A stretch of DNA of 64,000 nt from NCBI GenBank assembly GCA_025602905.1, contig JAHLKI010000017.1, positions 649,195-713,194 of the forward strand, in the 5' to 3' direction. Below the pieces are notes generated by a model. It had not been told where the DNA came from and did no database searches. It worked only from the letters and a program-made list of their open reading frames with translations. Source of the DNA: Phlyctochytrium arcticum. Taxonomy: Eukaryota > Chytridiomycota > Chytridiomycetes > Chytridiales > Chytridiaceae. Both the position numbers and the translations under genes were made by a program. Positions 9,730 to 21,360 of the stretch are shown here, piece by piece. Every line of letters begins with the position of its first letter. The stretch's first letter is position 1.

Positions 9730-12700
9730 CTATTTTATTTTTAATACGTCACATAAGAAGGCTGCTTCGATAGCGCCCAACTCTAGAATCCCGTCATTGG
9801 ACTGGATGGTATGTCCCTGGCCCTCAAAAATCCGCAACAGTAGTTTTGCACCGCTCATCCCACTCTTGGTCCCATAAATCAACGGATTGCGCTCCCGCAT
9901 CCTGGTGGCATACTTTAAGAGTTGCCATAACCCAACTCGCAGGTCATCCTGCGATGCCGTGATCAAAATGGATGGTGGCGTACGTCCGGCAGGATCCATG
10001 TTGGGAATGTTGTCGTAAGGTGAGTAGCGAGCGATCGTGTTATATGCCGCTGAGTCGGTGATGGGATCGCCCCATTCACCTCGTTCGGAGGCTGTTAGTG
10101 GTTCGTTGGGTGAAAGCATGGCGCATAAGGGGGCGAGAAAGGGGGCCCGGAAAATCATTGCTCGATATAATTCTGTCGAACACGCGGCGGATAAGTAAAG
10201 CGGGTGTACCGCAAACTTTTGCAACAGCGATAGTTACCTGGTCGTCGATTCAATACGGTAGCTGCAACAGACAATGTCCCGTTAAAGCCTTCGAAAAAGA
10301 TTGTATGGGAATTACAACACGCTTACCCAGACACAATCCGCCAGCACTCATTCCCAACCCAGTCATTGTTTCCGGCGAGCCATACCCTTCGTCAATCAGG
10401 TACTCAGTCACCGCGACCACATCTGCAAACGTATTTTCTTTTTGATCCCGGCGACCCGCATGGTACCACTGTAAGCCCAATTCGCTTCCACCTCTGTTTT
10501 AAAAAAGCTCTCAATATTCCCACGCCGGATATTAAAACGATCCCGGTTTTGCGTACCTGACATGCGCCAAAGCTATCACGAACCCGCGAGACAAGAGTGG
10601 TAGCAACTCCATCCGGAAATGAGGTTTGAGGGATACCCCGTAAGCACCATACGCTTGAATTTGGACCGGGTTTCTAATAAATTCCCACAAATCAGTACGC
10701 TTCTCGAGAAGTTTTGCAGCAAGGAAAAATGGACGTACGTGCCGTCCCGCTTCAATCCTTTCTTGTATATCAGCGTAATTGGAACATCTACGTTCCCTGA
10801 GGGAATCATAAGTCGCTCCACAGTGTACTGATCACTGGAAAATCCAGATGGTTCCTGTGATGCCAGAAGCGTGACTTTTCGATTGTCAGCATCAAACTGG
10901 TAGTGTCGTCGTATAACCAATGGTGACGATGTGGAAAAGAATGCGACGGGTGAATCGTACGACTGCGAAAAAGAATTCATATCATTTTCACTATCCACAT
11001 TAACCCACAAAACCCCATCTTACCAGATTGGATCCACTCTCAACCGTCGCAATCTTTTCTCTCAACGGGACCGGTGTAAACTCTCCGTTCCGAAAATCAA
11101 AGCTGGTCAGATGAGGGATGGCCTGCCGCTCCATATAAACGAGCGCAAAGTTGCGAAACAGGTCCATTTCTTCGAGCTTATCTTCGGCGGTGGTGTTGAT
11201 GACATCTTTTAGGTCTGACCATGTTGCGCTGGCAGCGAGATGGCTTGGGAGACGGGATAAAGTAAACGTTTCACGGTTGTGATTGTGGAGGATGAAGAAT
11301 GTATCCTTTTGTATTAATCGTGTCAGTAGGTTATGGATCTAGCGAAATGTTGATGTTTTTACCTCATGGTGATCAACATGGAATTCGGTATTCCTGGACG
11401 ACGGAAGAACCGGAAACAGTTGAACGTCGGCGGGCGCATCTGCTGGCAAGGCCAACACCGATAGACTATCCGATGAACTCCGCGAGATGGTTAAGAATTT
11501 CTGCATCACGTCAATCAGTGCCGACATTCGCCATCGCCATTCATGTGCGCCTACCTTATCCTTTGTCATCCCCACGTCCAGGAATATCTCGGACTCATCT
11601 TCCGCAGAGTAAACCAACACGTCAGATTCCTGGGATTGACCCACAACGTGCCGGAACACCTGCCTTACGCGTCAATTCAATGTACTACACTCAAAACAAA
11701 GACAATCAACTAGTGTACCTGTGAAGCTCGCAGCGACGCATCCAACCGCGTATAATAAACAAACTGGTGACCATTAGCCCACTGGAAATTGAACACATTG
11801 CCCAACCTCTCGCTCTGTCATAATAAAAAAAGTCAATCGCCGGCCACACAAATTTGGAATATGAGCAAAACTTACACAAAGAATGCTTTCATTTCCTGTA
11901 GTTCTAAACAGTAGGAACCCCTGCTCCTCATGGGGAAGGCAATTCAAGTAGGCAACAACAGCGTGGTCGGGAGATACGAGACACTTGGTCACATTGGTTG
12001 CAGAGTCACCAACATATCTCGTGTCGAGTAATATTTGCTATCCAGAATGATGAGCAACAAAGGAATCTATTCCAAAGCAATTCACTTACTTCCTGCCCCC
12101 CACCAACCGGTTTTCGACTGTATATCGCATTCTCGCCTACCCATCTGGTCGTATATATCCATCCGTCCAACACATCCGGCATGACAAATGGCGGCTTATT
12201 CGGGATATAGCGTTGCAACTCCTATTCATCACGAACTCAATATAAACAAATCCGGACTTGACATGCAAAAACGCTATTCACCATTCGGAGTTGCCCAATA
12301 GATGGTTTCATCTTGTCCAACTGTTGGCAAGCATACCTATCAGCATCATCAGAGGTCAGTTCACTCACTCCACATAAAATAACCACGATCGGGAATTCAA
12401 CCTATTCTCTGCATCGCGAAACGCCAAAACGACCTAGCTGTTTATTGGTGATTGGCACATTCGCGGACGGATATCGTACCAAAAAGGACAGATATACGTA
12501 CTGGATCGGTCAAATTCTCCAGCCATTGAAAGTCGTCGATCCTTTGTCGTCCATGATGGGATGTTGTGTTGGGGATGGGCAATACATAAGGGATTGGCTC
12601 TGGTCTGGAGGTAAATGATGGGTTAGTGGGGTTCCTTCAATGGTGGAAAAGGTAATAGCGTACTTGAATAGTTTACTGGGTTGTCGGGAACGGGAGAACC

Positions 12701-12788
12701 AGGATAACGCTCTTTGATGTTTGATGCATGTGGTTATAAACAAAGTAGGCGTTATTGATGGTCTCAAGCAGCGGAGCGGAATGGGCAT
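9730..12788 (-). CDS. Prolyl-oligopeptidase family serine peptidase, oligopeptidase B type (S9A)
   Basis: I reconstructed 15 exons: 12788-12664, 12604-12502, 12433-12402, 12336-12282, 12221-12090, 12037-11876, 11814-11719, 11659-11555, 11500-11363, 11305-11024, 10962-10739, 10673-10557, 10493-10327, 10261-10238 and 10172-9730. All phases agree and give 734 residues, normal for oligopeptidase B. The beta-propeller entry motif DDFQWLE and the segment RDAENRYACQQL appear only after splicing. The hydrolase domain follows with NPVQIQAYGAYG, RGGSELG, the nucleophile in GLGMSAGG, LYRAMIFRAPF, the catalytic Asp in TASQDDLRV and the His in EGQGHT. Such enzymes cleave short peptides after basic residues. 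Residues 1-40 are Arg/Ser-rich without acids, consistent with a mitochondrial presequence (inference). Exon 14 is only 24 nt and exon 3 only 32 nt. The 12401 donor (GTTGAA) is weak, so that junction is the least certain. Confidence 0.88.
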
Positions 12789-13641
12789 AGTTGACGGGAC
12801 GCCGAGTCGTCCTTGAGGATTCTTTCACGTCCCGCTTGGAAACTTTTGGAGTGCAGAGCTGCTCGAGCTGATTGCAAGACAGCGGAAGACAACCGCGTCA
12901 CGTCGCAAGATTGTGCACGGATTCCGAAGTCGAAATTCACTTTTCCTCAAACCAAATCAAACCTTCTGGCTGTCGACGCAGTCTACTCGCAAATGTCACA
13001 AACCTGCATCTGAAACGAAGAAAAAGCAAAAAAGAAACTCCGGCTTCCCAGATTTGAACTGGGGACCCTTAGATTGCTGACATGTTACAGTCTAATGCTA
13101 CTACCAACTGAGCTAAAGCCGGATTTCGGTGAATTTCGCTTGGAATGCAGCGCCTATAAAGAAACGTTCATAGAGAGAGCTTTGAAGTGACGCTCACACA
13201 GACATCCAGATGTACCACAACCAGACGTGATTGAAAGCAGAATTGATTCAATTGAATAGTAATTGTAGTAAAAGAATTCAAGATTTGTACGAAAAGAAAT
13301 TACAACGAACCATCAGACATCAAAAAACATACAGGGTAGCTAAAACAAAAAAGAAAGTGGGGGAAAGGTATACAACGAGATAGGTGACCAGAACATAGTA
13401 CAACAAAATACACGGTCCTATCATAAGAGAAAAAAAAAACTAAAGTAAGGTATAGACTGGTCCAGCAATGGGTGGTTTTGGGGGAGTCGGGTTTGAGAGA
13501 AGAGTATGGTACAAGGAGGGTGCGTTCCGGGGGAGTGAGGAAACAGGTAGACTAGATATATGGGCAGAGAGAACAAAAGTATTTGCAGATCGACTTGAGA
13601 AAAGTAAAGAGGCAAAGCTAGTAAAAGGTAACTAGCTGCTA
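12789..13641. other. Intergenic interval containing only tRNA-Tyr
   Basis: Apart from the tRNA at 13040-13122 I see no gene. The part from 13180 to 13641 is probably the 3' untranslated region of the zinc-finger gene, being A/T-rich with an A-run near 13432. Confidence 0.5.
13040..13122 (-). tRNA. tRNA-Tyr (anticodon GTA), with intron
   Basis: The minus strand folds as a cloverleaf. The acceptor CCGGCTT pairs with AAGCCGG, the anticodon stem is TTAGA/TCTAA and the T arm is CCCAG-TTCAAAT-CTGGG. The anticodon loop is C-T-GTA-A-A after removal of a roughly 10-nt intron (CATGTCAGCA) at the canonical position 37/38. It is followed by GGAGTTTC and a T-run that would terminate Pol III. It has the same mature sequence as the copy at 29220. 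Confidence 0.93.
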
Positions 13642-15006
13642 CTAATAATGAGAGTGGTTGTTGCGGACAATCTTGTTCATGTGGACGGGAACGGATTGGG
13701 AATGTGCATGTTGGGCGGCAGCCTTGGCCTTGTGTTTCAAGTGGGTGCGCTTGTGGGCGGCCAGGTTGTCGGATCGAGAGAAACGGCGATCGCATCCGGG
13801 TTCATCACATGGAAATGGACGCTCACCAGTGTGCATCCGGCTGTGACGGTTGAGATGCTCGGCGCGCTTGAATGACTTGCCACATCCGTCCTCGGCACAG
13901 GTAAAGATCTTGCCAGCGGATGAGTTGTTGTTGGAAGAGGTACTGCCGCCTTGCCAGCTCTTGGATCGGCGACCACGCGAGTAGGGATGTAATGGATGAT
14001 CCGGGGGAGGCGTAGGAAGTCCTGGCGTCAAGGTAGGTGAGGTAGGGGCCGAGTATGAGTGAGACGGGATGAGGAGAGGAGACGGTCGCAACATGTGAGG
14101 TGATACAGCCGAGAATTGCTCACTTGGGGCCGACATCATTCCGGAAGGGCTCCCGTCCAAAATTGGCGGCATGATGCTCATTGGGCGGGCAAAAGGAGTA
14201 CGGGGAGCTGCTGCTGAGGGCAAACCGCGCCAAATATGGTAGGGAGGAGCTGCATGGTAGTGAGGAGGTTGATGGCGGGGGTGGTGAAGTTGGGACGGGG
14301 GAATGGTTCCTTGACCACTAAAGGGGCTCAGTTGAGGATACTGTTCCGGTGAAGAGCCCAGGCGATCGTGATGTGAGTGGGTGTGATAGTCAGCATCGGA
14401 TCGACAAGGTCCGTTGGTTAAAGAGAGGTTGCGGGATGTGTACGGGGACGACGACAAAATGGGCGATCCTGGATGCTGATGGTGGTGGTGGTGATGGTGG
14501 TGAGGGTGATGATGGTGGTGGTGAAAGGGCATGCTTGGCGGAGGCATATCATGCAGGGGATGAACCGGATGAGAGGAGTGCGTGATGTGATGGTGGATGG
14601 AGTGGGTAGAGTGATGGTGATGAGCGTTGTTGAGGGACCGTGCGGACGCTGCCCATTCGTCCTTGATGCTGGAGCCAGAGTGCGACCATTCGCTTTTGAC
14701 GGGTTGAGAGTAGACAGACAGGTCTGAAATGTCAGAGCGGACGGGGCTGGCGGGGGCGGTCAGGGGCGAGTGGTGGGGAAAGTTGCGCATGGCAGGCGAT
14801 AGCGGTGATGGCGATTCGTCAAAGGACGAGACGGAGTCGCTGGACGAGGGACTGGCAGGTGCTGTCAATGAGCTGTTCGGGTGTTCCTTGGAGTAGGAGG
14901 GGAGGTCAAAAGGGGAGCTGAAGGAAGAGTGGTCGGAGCCGACGACGCCGGGGAAATCGAAGGACGATGACAGCAGAGCGGGGTTCCAATCGAGGAGGGC
15001 CGTCAT
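13642..15006 (-). CDS. C2H2 zinc-finger transcription factor (Msn2/4-like finger pair)
   Basis: A single-exon protein of 454 residues from an ATG at 15006. Two adjacent C2H2 fingers near the C terminus (about residues 370-425) read C-x4-C-x12-H-x3-H, with [12 protein letters not shown], the TGERPFPC linker, then [16 protein letters not shown]. This finger pair, with Arg-Glu-His and Arg-Asp-Asn recognition residues, is the fungal stress-response/Msn2-Msn4/COM2 type that binds AGGGG-like elements (family knowledge). The N-terminal three quarters is Ser/Pro-rich with several long histidine runs (about residues 130-180), typical of disordered activation regions. A Lys/Arg/His-rich tail follows the fingers. 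The upstream 15007-15640 region is pyrimidine-rich on the coding strand and probably a long 5' leader. The specific orthology is not proven. Confidence 0.88.
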   Translation of the reverse strand: MTALLDWNPALLSSSFDFPGVVGSDHSSFSSPFDLPSYSKEHPNSSLTAPASPSSSDSVSSFDESPSPLSPAMRNFPHHSPLTAPASPVRSDISDLSVYSQPVKSEWSHSGSSIKDEWAASARSLNNAHHHHSTHSIHHHITHSSHPVHPLHDMPPPSMPFHHHHHHPHHHHHHHHQHPGSPILSSSPYTSRNLSLTNGPCRSDADYHTHSHHDRLGSSPEQYPQLSPFSGQGTIPPSQLHHPRHQPPHYHAAPPYHIWRGLPSAAAPRTPFARPMSIMPPILDGSPSGMMSAPSEQFSAVSPHMLRPSPLLIPSHSYSAPTSPTLTPGLPTPPPDHPLHPYSRGRRSKSWQGGSTSSNNNSSAGKIFTCAEDGCGKSFKRAEHLNRHSRMHTGERPFPCDEPGCDRRFSRSDNLAAHKRTHLKHKAKAAAQHAHSQSVPVHMNKIVRNNHSHY

Positions 15007-18000
15007 TACTGGCGGTGTGTTGGCTGGTGGTTGGTAGTGGTGGACGGCGGTGGTGGTTGATGGTGGTGGTGGGCCAGTAGGATCTGGAAGGAAATAGGTT
15101 GTTTGTCGTCGTCGTCGTCGCTGGCCGGGGGGAGAAGGGTGAGATTTGGATTTGACGCGAGGTGGGAATATTAGGGCTGGAGAACGTTGAGTGTCGCGTG
15201 AACACCTATTTGTTTATACTCGAGGAACACTAGCGCACGTTTCGTCTTTTGCTTTTGAAGCTGTCGCTGATATGGGTCGTCGTTGTCGTTGAGATGATAT
15301 ACGATGGACTACTTGATATGTAGATCCAGTAGGAGTGGGCGACGTCGGGCAAGGATAAACAAACGGATCGAGGAGACTTGACGTTGAAAGTTGCGACAGC
15401 GATCGTAGTCGGTAGTAGTGTAAGTGGTAGGTTGGTAAATGGTGGAAGGCGACGAAAGGAGGTCGGACTTTGCCAGAAGAAGGAGGATGGAAGGGGGGGC
15501 GACGGGGTCCGGGAGGAGTAGTTAAAAGGAGTTTGCGTAGTATAATCCTCGATGGACTGGCGGGGTGGGTATTCGAGTAGGTTGGTGGTTGGTGGGTGGG
15601 TGATCGGCCTGGAATAACAATAATGGCAGGGCGAAATTGCCAGGGGCAAATGTCGTTCGTGGTGATTTTATAGATAAATCGTAGTGGTCGGATCTTGCCC
15701 AGGAAGCGAGATTTCCTATTACGAGAAGGACTTTTGAAGGAGCGAGAGCGCGACGCGACAGCGGGTTTTTAATTAGCGGGGTCCTTGCTAGGGACAGTGA
15801 ATATGAATTCCTGAAAGCAAGGAAAAAAGTTACGGTGGGGAACGGCGCCAAACCCAAGGCGGAAGGAACGGAAGGGCAAAGGGGCAAGACAACGGACCAG
15901 CCAGCTTTAGCTGGAAATTCAGGGCCACCCGCTGCTTGGGACAGACCATTTACTCCCGACCGAGCGCGCAGCGAGTCTTGCGCATCCAAGATCCGCCAAC
16001 AACAACCAGAAACCCACAAAGAACCCCCCCCCCCCCCCCCAACATTTCCCGCGCTACCATGGCGGCCGGGCCAGCCGGTGGAACAAGGTGCAACCAAACA
16101 GTCTCGCCGGCCACAAGATGCACTGTCAGTGCAAAAATATTGACATTCCGATCGAGGCATTACAATGATTGGGATTGTATGATACGAATAGATCTACGAG
16201 GTACTTGGTATGATAAAAGCAGCGTCGCATATGCTAGAGTTGAAAATTTTCCATGATGCTCCCGAAATTTCAGCCGAAATTCCTCCCGTGGATTGGGATC
16301 ACTTTCAATTAAGGGTGCTTGCGTTGTTTGCCTCAAAACAGATAATTCCATCTCCCGGATGGGTGCTCAAAGATACCATTTGAACAAAGTCGTTTCGTGC
16401 TCGGGAGTTGTTTGCTTGACGCAAGGTGTGCTGCTTTTTGTCGCACCCCAGAAAAAACCCCATCATTCCATAAAACTCTGTTGCAACCACCAAAAAAAGT
16501 GGCATCCCCCACCGCAGCAGCAGGGTAAATTAAAAACCAACACAACGGCGAGGCAAACGCGGACAACCTACGGACTCAACTCCACCCTGCCACAGGTCCA
16601 ACGCTTCGTTGTTAGCTTGTTTTGTTCCAACCCATTTGTGCCCGTCATTCCAACTTACTTTGTGCGTGCGGCTATACATGACACAGCTGCTGGCTGGCTG
16701 GCGACGCTTGGCGACGACGGTGGATGCCCACCACCACCCAAAACATTTTGGCAAACGTTCGAAATGTGGCATATCCGCTCGCGGAACCCCCGACCCCATC
16801 CACATTTTTTTCTGGATACTGGCATTTTGCTGGATAAAAAAAAATACGCTATCCTAGTCCCTGCACTCAGATTTATTTTGGAGACTCTGTGTGAGTCGTG
16901 TGGCCGGAGACAGCGGAGCAACCAAAAGAAAAAAAAAGAAAGTCCTGAAAAGGGCTCATCTCTTTAAAATCTTATGGTTGAATTTGGCCCCACTTCAAGA
17001 CTAAACTGACTCGTCCGGAAGGGTTGCTATCACGGTCAAAATGCAGTTCCCGCCAGCGTGCGCTCTTGTTGAATTGAACGCTATGCATGTTCGCCAGACA
17101 ATGATTATCTGGTGGCACTCGCACGATCGACCATTCCCTCCCGCGCGTTCAGAATGTTTCAACCCTGCACAAACAGGTCGACGGTCGTCGACACACAGCT
17201 ATCATGCTATCAACCTGCTATTCATACGGCATCTGTGAATATAGATGATCCCAGACGATCATGTATAACTACTCGAGTAGCTATCGATCGTACCACCTCA
17301 TATCTTGTGGCAAATGCAGGTCCAAAATGCCATCTGTATTCATGTTGGTATGCCCAAGTGCTCTCTTGGCCGAGCCCCAAATTTCAAATGCCGAGCCCCA
17401 CAAGGCCAAGCCAAGTCCGCAGCATCTTGACCTTGCGAGTCGCGACGACAGATGTCCGAACACGTCTGAGTAAGCCCACGTTTCGATTGCCACATGCCGA
17501 TATCCGTGGGTTGACGACCTTCAAATTTCAACGTCCGCTCTCCATACATCCATGCAGACTTCGAGTTACGATAATTACAGTCGTCTATCCCATATGCATT
17601 TTTAATCTCAGTCCAAGTTTCTGGAAAGCTCGGAGTTTGGATTTAGATGTTCTGGCGTGCTCACGTACGTTATCATAATAATTGGCAATGTAATTTACGG
17701 ATGGGATGAAACCATCTTGATTTGTCTCTTGTCGCAAGAAAGCGGTTTGATTGAAATGACCATGGTGACATCTCTTCAAAACAAACCCAACTCTGAATCT
17801 CTGAATGAACAGCAAGAAGCATCTCGCAACGCGCCAAAGTTATTTCCTACGTCTTCGTGCACCAAATTGCATCTTGCCCGCGCGCGTGCGATCAGCATTT
17901 CGAATGGCATTTGCCCGATTGGGAACTTATCCAAAAAGACCTCTTATTTTCCGGATCAACATTTTTTTGTTAAACCAAGAGATACATGCACCGAGTTGGC

Positions 18001-20828
18001 ACCCTGTCATACCTTGGCCAAAACATATATGTGTTTGGATCCTTTTGTTAACAAAAATGTTTGGTCTCTATGCTTTGTTCTTCTTCGTTTTTTCTTTTTG
18101 GTATGGCACACAGAAAAAAAGCCATGCCGGATTTGTGTTCTTCTTGCATCATGTACGAATAGCAACATGATGCAATAAAAAAATCATGCAACTCTATGTT
18201 ATGAAACAAGCGAATGCGCGGAACGCGCCCGGTCCAACGTCTTTAGCGGTGCTTATGATTAGTTTCAGAATGTCTTTGTCTGTGGGGGAAAGGGCACTCA
18301 TGTATATGTATCGAGGTCTTCCTCGCACTCCCCCTTTACACCTTTACCCGTCTCACTAGTTTACCAATACGAATAACCTCCATAACTATTGCAATCACTA
18401 CGTCCAATCGGTATATTCATAACACTCTGTACTTATCCCGCTCATTTTTGGAGGTTTTGAGCCCAATGTCTTTCCCAATGGTCGTAACATTGGTGTTTAC
18501 ATTTGGCAAATTTGTGATGATTTGATTTCAAAAATGATTTCAAAAAAAAATGTGAGCAAGAGATGAATCAGCGGCTGAGACCTTTGAGAGTATCCCCGCA
18601 GGTCATCCAAAGTCGAACTCCAACAAACCTTCAATTAACCGTCAACCCAGGGTATGGCCCGATGACTGAACGCCGTGCACGGACTGGAGGAGCAGAGAAC
18701 CATCATCACATGAATTTAGAGCGGCGGTGCACAGATTTGGGTTCCCAATTGCTTGATGTGTTGAACAAAGGTCTGCAATTTCCGCCGAGAAACCGGCTGT
18801 TATCGAGCAATAGGCTGACTTGCACGGGTTAAAAGCTGATCGTGGTGCTGGAATAAGTCAAGGTCTTGTCAAAAAACCATTGCAATATTGGCGGAGTCTG
18901 ATGACGATGTTGGCAAATATACATGTCAATTCATTGAGCACAATAATTTACTCTAATTGCTCCACGAACTTTGGACCACTTGCCAAACAATCCGTTTGGC
19001 TCGTGTTCTGCTTTCGAAAGGCATACCATCTATTTTGAAAGGGATTTAGGATCCTAAATCGAAGGACCTGTATTCTGGCAAGTATAAATGTGAGTAGAAG
19101 TTTTTGAATGATATGATACTTGCGAGCGGAGAAGGTCTGAAAGTGTGCGTCGGAGATGCGTGCGTGTACTCCAATACGAGTATTTCCCCCGCACATGCAA
19201 GCAGTACACAAGGCTGATTGATACGATACCACGGCCATCAACGAGGCAGCCCAAAGTCCATCTTCGGGTTCGCCAGCAACCAATTGGCAATCGCCCAACA
19301 ACACGGGCGTTAAGAACACACCCGTGTCTCAACTGGCGACTCGAGTATACGGTAGCCACGAAATCCGCCTCGTCCACTTTTCTTGACCAGAGTTTTTCCT
19401 GATCCCTCTCCATCCCGACCTACACTAAACTGAAACGACCGCAAACCCCCAATCTGGTCCTGGTCCTAATCAATGGAGCGGAATTTGAAATGGTCCTCAT
19501 GGGTTGATGATCTTACTTGGGTCCATACAAATACAATCATGGCCAACTTGTCTGCAATCCCGAAGTCCCGGAGATTACGGAGAACATCAGGAAAGACATG
19601 ACACCCGGCAATCTTCCGTATTTAGGCTGGGCCGCAAGGTCCATTTGTCCTTGCAAATAATGTTTCATAGCCCAAACTTACCCCAAACCTTGGACTGGAG
19701 TATCAAATCATGGGAAGCCAGCCAGGGCCAGCCCATCAAGTTGTCAAGTGATTTTGTGTAGGGCATCTACTCGTATGATATATGTAGAAGAAGCACATGG
19801 GCCATCACAAATACCCTATTTAGAGACCCGAGCCAGGGCCTCCAACGAGTGGGAGAAAAGGAAGGAAAGGCTTCCCTTCTTCGATCCCTTGCGCAGAGCG
19901 TCTCCAGATTGAAGCGGCGAGTACTCGAGTATTCTAAAAAGACGATATAGCAGACGCCATGTAAACTCCGCCCACTCCGCGACTCCGACAAGCAGCAAGG
20001 TTGTCGTCGTTATCTTAGTGGCCTGTGCTTTCGGCCCTTGGGCCCTGCCCTTGGGCTCAATTGACCCTTCCCCGGTCGGTTTTCGGGTCGGTCGTCGCCA
20101 CACTTTTTGAAATGTGAGGCTCAGCCCCACCAGCCGAGCAGACCCCTGGCAGTTATTGGGGTAAGGGTTTCCTGCTATGTCCCCATCCGTGGTAGCCCAC
20201 CTATTATTGTTCTCATATTTGTTTGTCGGCGTATTTGTTCTATTCTGACCCATGGGCAGCCGTGTTTGGCACTATTCATATCCTATTCGTTTAGCCTAGC
20301 TAGCATAAACTCATAGCCATATCATAGTGTTTTCTCCCGGCATATACCCATAGTCTAGCCTCCCTATAAAAGGCCCGTCAAAGTACATCCCACTTCTTCT
20401 GTGTGCTCTCTAATATACTTTGACTATAACAACAACTACGTTTCTCCCTGTTATCTTCCTCATCTGAGTCTTCTAACCTAAAAGCAGTCCTTCACTCGAC
20501 AATACATCTCGGAGATATTACGTGTGTTGTTGGGTTGCCCATATGAGAATATTTTGCAATTTCTTCCCTATGTGACTGTGGTTAGGTTGCCTGCATCAGA
20601 AGGCTCCGCCAATTTGATTTGTGCCAGACTTGCTCACTGTTTCCACTTCCACTTTTTCCATGCACCAATTCCAACTCTTGCACGCATGCATGCGGCAACA
20701 ATATCATATTGTCGCCGTCTGGTTCGTTTGGCAACTTCAAATTCAGTATCAGACTCGGTATCCACACGTTTGACCGCTTTCAGGACCGCTTTGGCCAAAG
20801 TGCTGCTCCACGCAAGGTGAAAGACGCA
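15007..20828. other. Long intergenic stretch, no supported gene
   Basis: About 5.8 kb without a convincing coding region. The open frames seen have no recognisable domains, unlikely composition, and no intron-joined continuation. It contains a poly-C run near 16026-16040 and A-runs near 16490, 16840 and 18540. A segment at about 20255-20530 has LTR-like composition, with TATAAAAGG at about 20366 followed by a CT-rich tract, but no second copy is in the window. The part nearest 15 kb is probably the promoter and leader of the zinc-finger gene. Confidence 0.5.
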
Positions 20829-20836
20829 AGAGATTT
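20829..20836. repeat. Target-site duplication, left (AGAGATTT)
   Basis: An 8-bp direct repeat identical to 28333-28340, immediately outside the terminal inverted repeat. A length of 8 bp is also typical of hAT and P superfamilies, but the transposase here is of the integrase-core type. Confidence 0.82.
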
Positions 20837-20862
20837 ATGGTGGTCACTTTGCCCAGAAAATA
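20837..20862 (+). repeat. Left terminal inverted repeat
   Basis: A 26-bp sequence ending in CACTTTGCCCAGAAAATA. It matches the reverse complement of 28307-28332 with two mismatches (T/G at positions 5 and 8). Confidence 0.87.
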
Positions 20863-20868
20863 CACAAA

Positions 20869-21074
20869 TGGCAAAGGTCAAGCGCGGCACACACAAGGTC
20901 TCCACAGCTGCTACAAAGGGTCCGTCGTTCAACACACACAATGCTCCCACCGACGCACACACAAGGTACTGGTTTTGCCGACAGGAGGGCCTACTTTCGG
21001 TACATATGAGTCATTTTCCAGTGGCAAAGGTCTCTTTGGGGATGGCAAAGGTCGCCTTCCCGATGGCAAAGGTC
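20869..21074 (+). repeat. Left subterminal repeats (TGGCAAAGGTC)
   Basis: Four exact copies of the 11-mer TGGCAAAGGTC at 20869, 21022, 21043 and 21064. The last three are spaced exactly 21 bp apart, two helical turns, as expected for transposase binding sites on one face of the DNA. Degenerate copies follow at about 21075 and 21106. The same word in reverse orientation occurs near the right end. Confidence 0.75.
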
Positions 21075-21360
21075 AAAGGTCGTCTGCTCGCAAAATGGCA
21101 ACGGTTCGGTAGGTGCACAACTCTCTCGTTTGTGGGTGAAAATATCTTTCCATCTTTAGTGGGCTGCTCAAAATTTGTCATACCATATCCGTTGGAAGGA
21201 ACGCCAGCTTGCATTTCCGGAGGTTTTTCAACACGCACGCAGTCCCATTCGAATCGAAAGCTCCTAAGGAAGTCCTGGAAGACATCAGGGTACCATCACC
21301 TCGTAAGCCCATTAGCATATCATCACCGTCACGGAGAGAAAGTGCCCAGAGCTTTCCGCG

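Noticed and set aside
14461..14660. Trinucleotide/hexanucleotide repeat (GGTGGT/GATGGT) as a microsatellite feature
   Set aside because: It is the coding sequence of the histidine runs in the zinc-finger protein.
15522..16160. 212-codon minus-strand ORF upstream of the zinc-finger gene
   Set aside because: Crosses the poly-C run (poly-Gly) and lies in the presumed leader/promoter; no domain.
16293..16967. 224-codon plus-strand ORF
   Set aside because: No recognisable motif, composition driven by A-runs and CCA repeats, no conserved-looking continuation.
17657..18178. 173-codon ORF
   Set aside because: Random-looking composition, T-run-encoded Phe stretches, no splice-linked neighbours.
21011..21238. 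Minus-strand ORF over the left subterminal repeats
   Set aside because: Produced by the repeated TGGCAAAGGTC units; not a gene.
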